A stretch of 64,000 nucleotides of DNA, from positions 3,410,001-3,474,000 of the forward strand of contig JAITYX010000045.1 in NCBI GenBank assembly GCA_021018815.1, in the 5' to 3' direction. The translations under genes were made by a program, and so were the position numbers. The notes beneath the pieces are model-generated. The model was not told the origin of the DNA and did not search any database. It saw nothing but the letters and a program-made list of their open reading frames with translations. Source of the DNA: Talinum fruticosum. Taxonomy: Eukaryota; Streptophyta; Magnoliopsida; Caryophyllales; Talinaceae. Position 1 is the stretch's first letter; every line of letters begins with the position of its first letter. Shown here piece after piece: positions 49,345 through 60,587 of this stretch.

Positions 49345-50879
49345 TGAAGGTTTGCTCGGGAGAGTCCGAGTCACCCTAGAGGGGGTGAATAGGGTGATGG
49401 AAAAATCTTTGCGAAAACACACACTTTTGTACGTAAAAGTGACCAAGACAGAATCCGAGTCTAAACACGGGGTCGAAAAGATTGGACTCGAAAGCGATGA
49501 ATCGAAGAAGCAGGAGCACTAAAGCCATGTCGAGTCTAGAATGAACTCGAAAGAGAACACATAAATATTTACGTGGAAACCCTCCTGGGGCAGAAAACCA
49601 CGGCCCGTGTCAATCCAGACACGAAGTCAAATCCACTATTTTGAGTCCACAAAATACCGTGAACTTGACAGTAACCCGAGTTGCTCCCTTAGACAACTCT
49701 ATACTGATTTTCCTAGACTCGAAGTTACCTTATCCGATCTAGTACTTCCTAGCTGAGATAACCCTTACAGCCAGGGACAACTAAGCTGAGTTAACCTTTA
49801 CAGCTTAGTCAAGGGACCTTACAAAGAATGTAAGAAGTGTTTGTAACGAAGTACAAGACCTTACAACTCGAAAGTAATGAATTACGAGTGGGAGTTGTAA
49901 GTTGAAGATTGAGAGTAAAAATACAATAACTTTGAACAAGTAAGTGTATAGACAATATGTTCTGCTATCTTCAAGTCTTGTGAAGTGGCTTCTTCTTATA
50001 GATAAGACCAGGCAGAGTAGCCGTTATTTCCATCTCGCTGACCGAGAGTCCTCTCGTGACCGTTGAGAAAGGCTTTCCGAGTCACTCGGAAAGTATCCGT
50101 TGAAATATGAACGTTGGACAACGGTTTAACTCTCTTGGAAGTCCCAAAACCATTGGTTGTGTCTTGAAAACCGAGGTGAAAACCTCTGTTAGGCTTGGCG
50201 TTCCAGTTTTCCGGATATTGAAGCGGACGACTTCGACACAATCTTCCGAGACTAAAGCGAGGAAGGTGAAAAGCCATATCTGCTTGGTGATTTGACGTTA
50301 CGAAGCCGGCTACTTTTGTAGTTTTGAAAAGATATCCTCGATTGAATAACCTACAAAAGTAAAACAACTTTGGTTCTCAAAGTATAAAATACTTTGGTCC
50401 AAGGTTAGACACGAGATAACAAAATAATCTTGAGAAATTACGCAATTGATTATCCGAGTCGAAAGGAAATGGAAAATTCGAGTCTAATATCCATGATACT
50501 CGGAATTCCATATGACTTAGTCTTAAGAAAAGAAACACGTTCTACAAGCAAATATCAAAGTGAGAAAGAACTTGATATAGACTAAGCATGAAATGAACTA
50601 TGAATGCTGACTATGCAAACGATAGAGTAAATAATCACAAGTCGATTCCGAGTGAGAAAGGACTCGGAATAAAGAACGACTTTTCCGAGTCGCTAACTAA
50701 AAACGATTAAAGAGATATGTGAATGCCGAATCGCATAGGAAGGATACTATTTAATTCAAGTATGTTTCTAAGACACGAGAGAATGCCTTGGAATCAAAAC
50801 TCTATATGAATGACATCGTTATACCCGATTCCTTTTGCATGACTCGAGAAAGATATAGAGCAGATGTCTCGAGTCTTCA
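49345..50879 (-). repeat. 3' LTR of element A
   Basis: 1535 bp, TGAAGG...CTTCA. It is nearly identical to the 5' LTR. For example, about 200 bp (49805-50012) show no difference, while the differences that exist cluster at CG, CAG/CTG and CCG/CGG sites. Confidence 0.93.
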
Positions 50880-50895
50880 ATCTCCCCTTTTTGAT
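50880..50895 (-). other. Polypurine tract of element A
   Basis: The minus strand reads ATCAAAAAGGGGAGAT directly before the 3' LTR. Confidence 0.8.
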
Positions 50896-51287
50896 GAAAG
50901 GCATTCCAAACTTAAACAGAAACTTTGTTAGAAGAAAATAGATTGATTCTGAGTAGTTTGATAAAAGGATAAGGCATATTGAATAGATCGAGTGATGTAC
51001 AATATATCGAGCAAGATAAAGTATGCTTTAACTCATTAACTCGAAAAGAAAGAACTCGAAATAATGAAATGCATTAATCCATTAAAAATTTACAAGGGCA
51101 GTAAAAACTCCCCTAAATAAGACAACCAGTTTCGACTACATTTTCTCCCCTTGCCTTTCAGCAAAAACAAGAACCAAAAAGAAAGGAGAAAAGAACAAGT
51201 AATACACATAAGTTGTCCGGACAAAAAGAAAATTTTGAAGCGAAATTCGGAGACACCGAGGAATCGTGACTCGGTGCATGGCTCCAA

Positions 51288-51600
51288 CTAGGAAGGTGGG
51301 GATTTCGAGTAGAAGCGGAGGTGCACCGGCGCCGATAAGACCTTGACGATGTGCTTGAGCGCGGCGAAGGGAGAACCGGAATAGTTCGCAGGGGCTCGCT
51401 CCGAGGGGCCGACCTGGAGATAGTGGATCGAGAGGTTCTTCCCTTGGGACCTCGAGGGCTGGAGGGGGCTGCTCCGGCTTGTTGGTGTGAGGCTTCTTTG
51501 AGGATGAAGAAACGAGAGAGAGAGAGAGAGAGCTTCTTCGACGTCTACGGACGATCGGGGAACACTATTCACGTAGTATGCTTCCACGAGAGGGTTTCGT
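51288..51600 (-). pseudogene. Element A extra 3' gene, shortened
   Basis: It has a leader and N-terminal trace (51600-51500, CT-rich with a GA/CT microsatellite at 51511-51530), directly joined to a C-terminal part equivalent to that of B (EEPLDPLSPGRPLG and an Arg-rich AQAHRQ stretch). The central domain of about 400 codons' worth of DNA present in B is missing. So A carries an internally deleted version. Function unknown. Confidence 0.5.
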
Positions 51601-51647
51601 TTGAGAGGGAAGGAGTTTTAGAATACCGAGATGAAGACGGATAGTCA

Positions 51648-51656
51648 TTATTTATA
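51648..51656 (-). promoter_or_regulatory. Putative internal TATA box before element A's extra gene
   Basis: The minus strand reads CTATAAATAA, followed by a pyrimidine-rich leader. It lies at the same place relative to the extra gene as the TATA box at 58949-58957 in element B. Confidence 0.4.
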
Positions 51657-52089
51657 GAGAGTACGCGCGCCCGTTCACTATCCGTTAAGTAACTCCGTTC
51701 GACTCAGCCCGTCCATCGATAATTAATGCCGGTGTGACAGTTCTTCTTCAACGGTTGAGATATCGGTGGTTTAAAATCTGCGGTTAAGATCCGATCGCAG
51801 CGCTCGAGAAAGAGAGAGAAAACGGGTTTGAAATTATAATCTGAAACTCTCCATTGTTCTAGAGATAGCTTCAGAAAATTTGATGTCCAAATTTCTCTTA
51901 CGTCCGAGTTTGACTCGGAAAAGTTTCGAGTGACTCGAAACACGAAATAATTATCAGCCCGAGTATCACGTGATCAAGCTGAACTGATGGTTATTAACAA
52001 TGAAAGCACAAGGCATAGAAGTATTCACGAATCATAACACAAAACTAAGCATTTAACATACCAAGCTCATTCCAAATAAAACAGAATTG

Positions 52090-53710
52090 ATCTTCACCAA
52101 GAGGCTTAGTAAAGATATCAGCTAATTGAAGATTAGTAGGAATGAACTCAAGTGTAATATCACCCTTTTACGAGTGATCGCGTAAGAAGTGATACCGACT
52201 TCAATATGCTTTGTTTTTGAGTGCTTGGACAGGATTCTTAGTGATATCGATTGCGCTTTGATTATCACACTTTATTAGGACTGAGTTGAGAGATAGTCCA
52301 AGGTCCTTCAAGTGTTGTTTTATCCGAGAGAATCCGAGCGCAACAAGCTCCAGCGGCAATATATTCAGCTTACGCAGTTGATAGAGCTACTGAGTTTTGC
52401 TTCTTTGAGTGCCGAGGATACTAGGGATTGACCCGAAATTGGCAAGCTCCGGATGTGCTCTTTCGATCAACTTTGTATCCTGCATAGTCTGCGTCCGAGT
52501 ACCCGGTCGAGTCGGTTACGAGTCTCCGGAGTACCATAGTCCTAGATTCCGAGTGCCTGCAAGATATCTGAATATTCTCTTCACCGCAGTGAGATGTGAT
52601 TCTTTTGGATTAGCTTGAAATCGTGCACATAAGCAAACACTGAACATTATATCAGTGCTGCTTGAAGTAAGATATAGCGAGTGATCCAATCATACCCCGA
52701 TAGAGTTTCGATCTACTTGCTTTACTGTCTCATCCGAGTCGAGCTTTATCTCTGCTGCTCATAGGAGTAGATGCGTGCTTTGCATCTTGAAGCTTATATT
52801 TCTTCAGCAGTTCCTTGGTGTATTTTGATTGATGAACAAAGATTCCATTTTTGTCTTGTTTGATTTGCAATCCAAGGAAGAAGTTGAGTTCTCCCATCAT
52901 ACTCATTTGGAACTCTTGACTCATCAACTCGGAAAATTCTCGGCACAGAAATTCATTAGTAGCACCGAAAATAATATCATCAACATATACTTGAACAAAG
53001 AGAAAATCTTTCCCTTTGGCCTTTATGAATAAAGTCTTGTCGATCTGACCTCTTTTAAAATTATTTTGAACCGGGAAGCTGCTCGATCTTTCATACCAAG
53101 CTCTAGGGGCTTGCTTAAGACCATAGAGAGCCTTTTGAAGTTTGAAAACATGATTTAGAAATTCCGAGTTTTCAAAACCAGGAGGCTTGCTCGACATAGA
53201 CCTCTTCTTCAATAAAACCATTGAGAAAGGCACACTTAACATCCATTTGATATAATTTAATATGCATGCAGGATGCAAATGCCAACGAGTATTCTAATGG
53301 CTTCAATTCTAGCTCTTGGGGCAAAGGTTTCCCCACAATCAATTCCTTCTTCTTGATTGTAACCTTGAGCTACAAGTCTAGCTTTGTTTCGACAACTATT
53401 CCACCCTCATCCAGTTTGTTTTTGAAAACCCATTTGGTTCCTATAACTGGGTGGTCGGAAGGTCGGTTGGTCGAGTCCGGACTTGGTTTCTTTCAAATTG
53501 ATTCAGCTCTTCTTGCATGGCCTCTACCCATTCGGGTTCATTAAGAGCTTCTAGTGCATTTTTGGGTTCGATTAGTGAAATGAATGCGGTGAATGCACAT
53601 AAATTATGAAGAGAAGAACGAGTTCTTACCCCACTTGTTGATATCGAAATTATGTTTTCTTGGGGATGACTGGAAGTAAATTTGAACGCTTTACCAGTTC
53701 TTTGATTCAC
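52090..53710 (-). pseudogene. Element A reverse transcriptase and RNase H
   Basis: Blocks from the right: ALNEPEWVEAMQEELNQFERNQ (53550-53480), [12 protein letters not shown] (about 53440-53405), FKLQKALYGLKQAPRAWYER (from about 53150), the catalytic YVDD at 52987-52976, SMMGELNFFLGLQIKQDKNG and YKLQDAKHASTPM (to about 52755). RNase H follows, with remnants around 52440-52130 including the WHSKKQNSVALS region seen clearly in B. The MMGELxFFLGLQIKQ block points to the SIRE lineage. The protein copies element RNA into DNA in the particle. One to several frameshifts separate the blocks. Confidence 0.85.
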
Positions 53711-53871
53711 CAGGTCTGTGGGCTGAATAGCTTGATCTTCGAAGCTTGTTACGAGTGATCGGCTCCATTGACTTGCTCGCTCCGAGCGACTTCTTGAGTT
53801 GTTTCATTCGAACTTCCTCTTTACGAGTGATCTCCTTCGAGTCTTTGAAAGCTCATCTTCATCATCATCCT

Positions 53872-55207
53872 TTACGAGCTTCGGTTCGAGTATGAAGATT
53901 CACTTGGTTTTTCCTGTTCAAGCTCATCAAACACTACGTGGATACTTTCTTCCACTTTGTTAGTTCTCTTGTTGAAGATACGGTAAGCTTTGCTATGAGA
54001 AGAGTAACCTAGAAAAATTCCTTCGTCGACCAGAGCATCAAACTTGGTCGGATGATCCTTACCATTATTGTGGACAAAGCACTTACATCCAAAAGGTGCT
54101 GAAATAGGAAATGTTTGGCTTCCTCCCTTTGTAGAGTTCATAAGGTGTTTTCTTGAGAATGGGTCCGATGAGGCATCGATTGAGAGTGTAGTTAGGCTGT
54201 GTTTCTTGCCTGCGCCGAGAAATAGTAAGGCAAGTTGTGTTCAATCATCATTGTCCTTGCTATTTCTTCAAGGGTTCTGTTCTTTCTCTCAACTACTCCA
54301 TTACGTTGAGGAGTTACAGGTGCTTGAGAAGTTGTGAGAAATTCCATTCTTGTCACAAAACTACGAGAATTCGAGTAATCGAACTCCCTTCCATGGTCGG
54401 TTCGAATCTTTTGAATCTGAGTGCGGGACTCTACTTGAATCTTTCTACGAGCTTACTGAATTCCTTGAAGGCTTCATTCTTATGCTTGAGAAAACACACC
54501 CGGGTAAATCTTGAAAAATCATCAATGATAACAAGAATGTAAGATTTACCTCAGAGACTCTTTACGAGAATTTCGCCACATAGATCCATATGCGGTAATT
54601 CAAGCACGTTGGATGTGGAAGCTGTCTTCGAGAGATTTGAATGAAGATCTGACTTGTTTCCCTCTGGTGAATGCTTCACATACTTTATCCTTCTCAAACA
54701 TACGGTTAGGTAATCCTCTAACTAGATGATGAGATGCAAGTTTTTGATAGTATGCATGCTAATATGACCTAATCTACGATGCCAAGTCCAAGAATCATCT
54801 TGAAGAGATGCTTTTAAACGAGGATAAATTCGACTTGGGTCAGAAAGAGGGATGATGTAAGTATTACCTGATCTCTTACCTGAAAGTTTTATCTCTTTGG
54901 TGATCTCATCCGTGATGTAGCACTTGGATTGAGTGAATTTTACCTCTTGTCCTTTGTCACAAAGCTGGGAGATGCTAAGTAAGTTGTACTTTAGTCCTTT
55001 GACAAGGTAGACTGGGCTCACCGGACTGTTTCCATTACCAATCTTCCCAATGCCCACTATCTTGCCCTTGCTGTCATCACCAAAGGTCACCTTTCCTCCT
55101 TTATATGATTCCAACTCGGAAAAGAGTCCTTGGTCACCTGTCATATGTCGTGAGCATCCACTGTCCAGGTACCAATGTCCTTTTGATCTTTTACGAGTGA
55201 CCTGCAA
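53872..55207 (-). pseudogene. Element A protease and integrase
   Basis: The frame 55207-54722 holds WYLDSGCSRHMTGD, the copia protease active site with DSG at residues 15-17. A gag-pre-integrase motif, WHRRLGHISMHTIKNL (zinc-binding His residues), stands near its end. The integrase core follows in broken frames: DDFSRFTRVCFLKHKNEAF (54520-54460), RTDHGREFD (around 54390), NGVVERKNRTLEEIA (about 54310-54255). The C-terminal part (54141-53872) has KFDALVDEGIFLGYSSHSKAYRIFN. Integrase inserts the DNA copy and makes the 5-bp duplication seen around the element. Confidence 0.88.
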
Positions 55208-55981
55208 AACAGAGATAATCTAACCCTTCTCACTTCCTCTAACGAACCCGAGTAACATTTCTTACTTGTGGTCCTTTTACGAGGAAGAAGGTGCTTCGGA
55301 ACCCAGATTTGAATGACTTTGGGTTTAGTTTGATTACGAGTCTTCTTCTTCTCGAGGAACTGAGTCCGTGTCTCTTTCCTTGTAAAAGCCTTTCCTTTTG
55401 AAACGAGAGAAAATGGTTTCCTTTTGTAAATAGGTGCTGGGTTTAGTCCTCCTTTCATTTTTGTGAATGGGACCATGCTCAGCCTTTTTGAACTTAACGA
55501 TTACGGAATCCTTTTTGAACAAATCGAGTAAGAATTAGATTCTTCCTCCTTGTTGAAACCAAGACCTTCTTTTCTAAAAGAGACACATTGTGAACCTAAG
55601 AGCATATCAAGGTTCTTCTGTCCTTGAGTAAATTTTAAAACCAGGTCTTGAGACTCGGTGAGCTTCGTTTCAGTTGCTCATTTTCTTTTACGAGTAACTC
55701 GGACTCGGTCTCATTAGTTTGAGCACTTGTCTTGAGTTCTCCGAGTGTGAGTCTCGGTTTTTCCAATTCATTTTTTAAAGAAGTTTTCTCGAAGTGATTG
55801 ACTCAAGTTGCTCCTTGAAATGAGAAGAATCAGAATTGGACTTTTCTTCCAAAGTAAAGATGTATTTAGCTAAATCAACTTTGGAGAATTTGAGGAAGTA
55901 GTTTATTACCTCTTGAGGATCGGTTTCCTCATTATCCGAGTACGTGTGCTGAGTCGACTCTTTTCAACTTCGAGTCGGTGA

Positions 55982-57034
55982 TTGCCATTAGACACTTTGA
56001 GTCATCTGAATCCTCGGCGTCTTCGGATGATTCCTCATCACTCCAAGTTGCCATCATGGCCTTTTTCTTCTTCCTGTCCCTTCTTCGTTTTGGACGAGTC
56101 TTTGACTATGTGGTCTTTGCTGCCACATTCAAAACATCCAGAATTCTTAGACAAAGATAACTTTGAGGGTGAAGAAAACTTACCTTTTACTGTCTCTCTT
56201 GTCTTTTTGTAGAATTCTTCTTTTGGTCTTTTGTCCCATCTTTTGTGCTTTATCATTTTCTTGAAGCCTCTTGCAATGAGTGCCATGGGATCATCTTCGA
56301 GTCGGAGGAGCTTGGACTTGCTTCTTTGGATTACGAGGCTTTAAGTGCGACGTTCCTTTTGGAAGTACCCTCGGCATCTTCTTCTTCCGGATGTATCTCA
56401 TGAGTCGAAGCTTTCCAATGAGCTCGTCCGGTTTCAAGAGTGAGAGGTTACGAGCTTCTTCTATGGCGAGTCACCTTAGGACCCCATCGTCTCTTGGGTA
56501 GGCTTCGAGAATTTTTCGGCACATTTCTTCATGGGAGATCTTCTTTCCCAGAGATTTGAGATTGTTGGTGATCTCGGTGAAGCGTATGAACATCCGAGTA
56601 ATGTTCTCTTCGGCTCCATTTTGAAAAGCTCATATTTGTGAAGATACTTGGCTGATCTTTGCTTGTCTCACTGACTTGTACCTTCATAGGTGTTGACCAG
56701 AGTGTCCCACACCTCTTTAGCGAGTCACGAGCGAGAGACTCGATTATATTCTTCCGAGCTTATGGCGCACATGAGGATGTTCATGGCTTTGAAGTTCTTT
56801 ACGAACTTCTCGCCTGCTGGCGTGAACTCGGCCTTTGTCTTTGGAAGGATTCGAATTCATCTGTCTTTGTTGGAATGTAGTTTCCTTGTTGTATGATTTC
56901 CCAAACTTCTTCATCGTGATCCATAAGGAAACATTCCATGAGCTTCTTCCGAGTGACCGAAATTTGAACCTTTGAATTTTGGTGGCACTGTTGGAAGATC
57001 TACCTTCGTCGAACTCTCCGGTGTTACGAGCCAT
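55982..57034 (-). pseudogene. gag: Element A gag with CCHC zinc knuckle
   Basis: The ATG at 57034, about 40 bp after the primer site, starts MARNTGEFDEG. The UBN2-like core spans about 56760-56440. A zinc knuckle (CFECGSKDHIVKD, residues 51-63 of the 56286-56038 frame) follows. The last knuckle Cys is replaced by Ser (TCG at 56097-56095). One extra G at plus position 56096 would explain both this and the loss of the expected acidic tail, which is open in the neighbouring frame. Between 55980 and 55210 a basic stretch (55476-55141) links gag to protease. Confidence 0.82.
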
Positions 57035-57073
57035 CCGATCTTTAAACCTTTGGACTGTTAGATCCTTTACGAA

Positions 57074-57091
57074 AGGCTAGGCTCGATACCA
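57074..57091 (-). other. Primer binding site of element A (tRNA-iMet type)
   Basis: The minus strand reads TGGTATCGAGCCTAGCC, 2 bp after the 5' LTR end. It equals the initiator Met tRNA complement TGGTATCAGAGCC except for one missing base, again at a CAG/CG site. Confidence 0.85.
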
Positions 57092-57093
57092 AT

Positions 57094-58626
57094 TGAAGGT
57101 TTGCTCGGGGAGAGTCCGAGTCACCCTAGAGGGGGTGAATAGGGTGATGGAAAAATCTTTGCGAAAACACACACTTTTGTGCGGAAAAGTGACCAAGACA
57201 GAATCTAAGTCTAAACACGGGGTCGGAAAAGATTGGACTCGAAAGCGATGAATCGGAAGAAGCGGGAGCACTAAAGGCTGTCCGAGTCTAGAATGAACTC
57301 AGAAAGAGAACACATAAATATTTACGTGGAAACCCTCCTGGGGCGAGAAAACCACGGCCCGTGTCAATCCGGACACGAAGTCAAATCCACTATTTTGAGT
57401 CCACAAAATACCGTGAACTTGACGGAACCCGAGTTGCTCCCTTAGACAACTCTATACTGATTTTCCTAGACTCGAAGTTACCTTATCCGATCTAGTACTT
57501 CCTAGCTGAGATAACCCTTACAGCCAGGGACAACTAAGCTGAGTTAACCTTTACGGCTTAGTCAAGGGACCTTACAAAGAATGTAAGAAGTGTTTGTAAC
57601 GAAGTACAAGACCTTACAACTCGAAAGTAATGAATTACGAGTGGGAGTTGTAAGTTGAAGATTGAGAGTAAAAATACAATAACTTTGAACAAGTAAGTGT
57701 ATAGACAATATGTTCTGCTATCTTCAAGTCTTGTGAAGTGGCTTCTTCTTATAGATAAGACCAGGCGAGTAGCCGTTATTTCCATCTGCTGACCGAGAGT
57801 CCTCTGTGACCATTGAGAAAGGCTTTACGAGTCACTCAGAAAGTATCCGTTGAAATATGAACGTTGGACAACGGTTTAACTCTCTTGGAAGTCCCAAAAC
57901 CATTGGTTGTGTCTTGAAAACTGAGGTGAAAACCTCTGTTAGGCTTGGCGTTCCAGTTTTCCGGATATTGAAGCGGACGGCTTCGACACAATCTTACGAG
58001 ACTAAAGCGGGGAAGGTGAAAAGCCATATCTGCTGGTGATTTGACGTTACGAGCCGGCTACTTTTGTAGTTTTGAAAAGATATCCTCGATTGAATAACCT
58101 ACAAAAGTAAAACAACTTTGGTTCTCAAAGTATAAAATACTTTGGTCCAAGGTTAGACACGAGATAACAAAATAATCTTGAGAAATTACGCAATTGATTA
58201 TCCGAGTCGAAAGGAAATGGAAAATTACGAGTCTAATATCCATGATACTCGGAATTCCATATGACTTAGTCTTAAGAAAAGAAACACGTTCTACGAGCAA
58301 ATATCAAAGTGAGAAAGAACTTGATATAGACTAAGCATGAAATGAACTATGAATGCTGACTATGCAAACGATAGAGTAAATAATCACAAGTCGGATTCCG
58401 AGTGAGAAAGGACTCGAGAATAAAGAACGACTTTTACGAGTCGCTAACTAAAAACGATTAAAGAGATATGTGAATGCCGAATCGCATAGGAAGGATACTA
58501 TTTAATTCAAGTATGTTTCTAAGACACAGAGAATGCCTTGGAATCAAAACTCTATATGAATGACATCGTTATACCTGATTCCTTTTGCATGACTCGGAAA
58601 GATATAGAGCGATGTCCGAGTCTTCA
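57094..58626 (-). repeat. 5' LTR of element A
   Basis: 1533 bp, TGAAGGTTTGCTCGGGG to GAGTCTTCA, followed on the minus strand by the primer site. Its partner is the LTR at 49345-50879. Confidence 0.93.
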
Positions 58627-58721
58627 ATAGGTTTAGAATTTGAAGGGCCTTCTTGGCTTTTTGTGCGGGGCTTCTTTGTAGCAGAGCCAAGAAAGTCAGG
58701 ATAAGAACCTCTTTTTGTCAT
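58627..58721 (-). pseudogene. Element B extra 3' gene, N-terminal 31 codons
   Basis: The minus-strand ATG at 58721 opens a frame with PDFLGSATKKPRTKSQEGPS, a short basic Lys/Arg patch that could act as a nuclear targeting signal (inference). It runs into the ATAGG duplication, where element A inserted. The gene continues at 49344. The Met is chosen as the first after a long pyrimidine-rich leader. Confidence 0.5.
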
Positions 58722-58948
58722 TTTTGAAGAAAAGAGAGAGTAGGAGGCTTGAGGAGGATGAGGGAAGAAGAACTCAAAGAGACAAAAAGTAAAAGAGTTG
58801 AGAGCAGTCGAGCTTACTTGAGATGATCTTCATGAAACTTGAAATAACCGGAAATCGTCGTAGATGCAGAGAGCTTTGTGCGCGAAGTTTGGATTGAGAG
58901 AGAAAGAGTAAGTGAAAAGTAAAGTAACGAAATGAAAGAGAATAGTCG

Positions 58949-58957
58949 CTATTTATA
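58949..58957 (-). promoter_or_regulatory. Putative internal promoter (TATA) before element B's extra gene
   Basis: The minus strand reads TATAAATAG, then a leader rich in CT (CTCTTTC, CTCTTTCTCTCTC) and the ATG about 230 bp downstream. It lies between RNase H and the extra gene, not in an LTR. Together with the TATA in element A at the same place, it suggests the gene has its own transcript. Confidence 0.5.
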
Positions 58958-59399
58958 AAAAAATAATTGTCCTTCAGTATCCGTTCGACTCGGCTTTGTC
59001 AACAGTCACCTCGGACCGGTGTGACGGTTCTCCCCTTCAACTGTTAGAATTCTAGCGGTTGCCTTCCAATGGCTAGTTGTTTGATCATGGCGCGCGAGAG
59101 AGAGAAAAGATTTTGAAAATAAATTCTGAAATTCTCCACTTATCTAGAGATGATTTCGGAAGATTGATGTCCATTTTTCTCAACGTCCGAGTTTGACTCG
59201 GCTCGGTTTCGAGTGACTCGAAACTAGAAGAAAATAATAATTATCGGCTCAGTATCACTTAGTCAATCGAACCGATGGTTACTAAAGGACTCTAAACACA
59301 TAACACATAATCATGCAAAGAAGTTTTCACATAGAAAGCACATAATTATGCATTTAACATACCAAGCTCATTCCTAATAAAACAAAACTGACCCTCACC

Positions 59400-59992
59400 A
59401 GGAGGCTTAGTAAAGATATCAACTAATTGAAGATTAGTAGGAATGAAATTTAGTTCAATATCACCTTTCTCAGAATGGTCTCTTAAGAAATGATACATGA
59501 CCTCAATATGTTTCGTCTTTGAGTGCTTGAACTGGATTTTTCATAAAGCTAATTGCACTCCGATTGTCACACTTGATTGGAACCGATTTGAAAGAAAGTC
59601 TAAGATCTCTAAAGTGTTGCTTTATCCATAAGATCCGAGCGCAGCATGCTCCAGCTGCAATATACTCAGCCTCGGCAGTTGATAGAGCTACTGAGTTTTG
59701 CTTCTTTGAGTGCCAAGATATTAAGGATTGACCCGAAATTGGCATGCTCCTGAAGTGCTCTTTCTATCAACTTTGTATCCAGCGTAATCAGCATCCGAGT
59801 ATCCAGGTGAGAGTCGGTTCGAGTCTCTTGAGTACCACAGACCTAGATTCCGAGTCCCTGCAAGATATCTAAATATTCTCTTCACCGCGGTGAGATGTGA
59901 TTCTTTAGGATTAGCTTGAAATCTTGCACATAGACGGACACTAAACATTATGTCTAGTATACTTGAAGTAAGATATAGCAAAGATCCAATCA
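59400..59992 (-). pseudogene. Element B end of RT and RNase H
   Basis: Minus-strand blocks give the connection region (SDADYAG near 59800) and RNase [30 protein letters not shown] followed by KCDNRSAISFMKNP (59745-59503). The DE-type active-site residues in TAEAEY and CDN are present. The piece ends at the left duplication (TACCT) of the inserted solo LTR and continues upstream at 62904. Confidence 0.88.
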
Positions 59993-60112
59993 TACCTTGT
60001 AACAACCCGTCCCTAAGAAAATAATTAACCTTAAGTACATTAAAAATTAGCTCTGAGCGCGTGCATTTCAAATTTTTAAATATTTTCATATTACTCATGT
60101 GTATATACCTAT

Positions 60113-60215
<103 letters not shown>

Positions 60216-60578
60216 AATGTTGTTTAAAATGCGGGAATCGGATGATGACAACGACGACGCACGAGCATACTCTATAAATTTCAATGACTCGGAAGATAAT
60301 TAACATCATTATAAAGCTAATTTATTTTGAGTTCTAAAAATCCTTAAACAAATGAAATTAATATAATTTTTGTAAGCTTAATATTACTAAAAATAAAATT
60401 CCTAGATTAGAATAAGCTTAGTGAGCAAGATAATAATAAGCTTGGAGGATTAGGAAATGGATGGAAAGAAGGCATTGGATTAGGATGAGCAAGTTGGATT
60501 AAGTTATGTGCTAATGGAAATTGGGCCAAAAGAAATGAATTAGGTCGATCGGCCCATTATAGGAGAAGGTAAGAGGGA

Positions 60579-60587
60579 ATATAAAAG
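60579..60587 (+). promoter_or_regulatory. TATA box of the solo LTR
   Basis: ATATAAAAG is followed about 70 bp later by a CTCTCTCTCTAG leader stretch. This is the likely core promoter of the LTR. Confidence 0.5.

Larger units (their letters stand above)
49345..58626 (-). mobile_element. Complete copia element A, SIRE-like, TSD ATAGG
   Basis: A 9282-bp minus-strand element with two near-identical LTRs (57094-58626 at its 5' side, 49345-50879 at its 3' side). It has a primer binding site, polypurine tract, and gag, protease, integrase, RT and RNase H in copia order, plus a shortened extra 3' gene. An exact 5-bp duplication ATAGG flanks it (49340-49344, 58627-58631). It lies in codon 31-32 of element B's extra gene, and B's sequence rejoins when it is removed. 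It is the youngest full LTR element in the window. Its frames are interrupted, but many breaks share one sequence context and may be errors. Confidence 0.93.

Noticed and set aside
49345..58626. Reading A and B as tandem copia elements sharing one LTR
   Set aside because: The exact ATAGG duplication on both sides of A, the absence of a polypurine tract right of 58626, and B's own LTR at 45908 show nesting instead.
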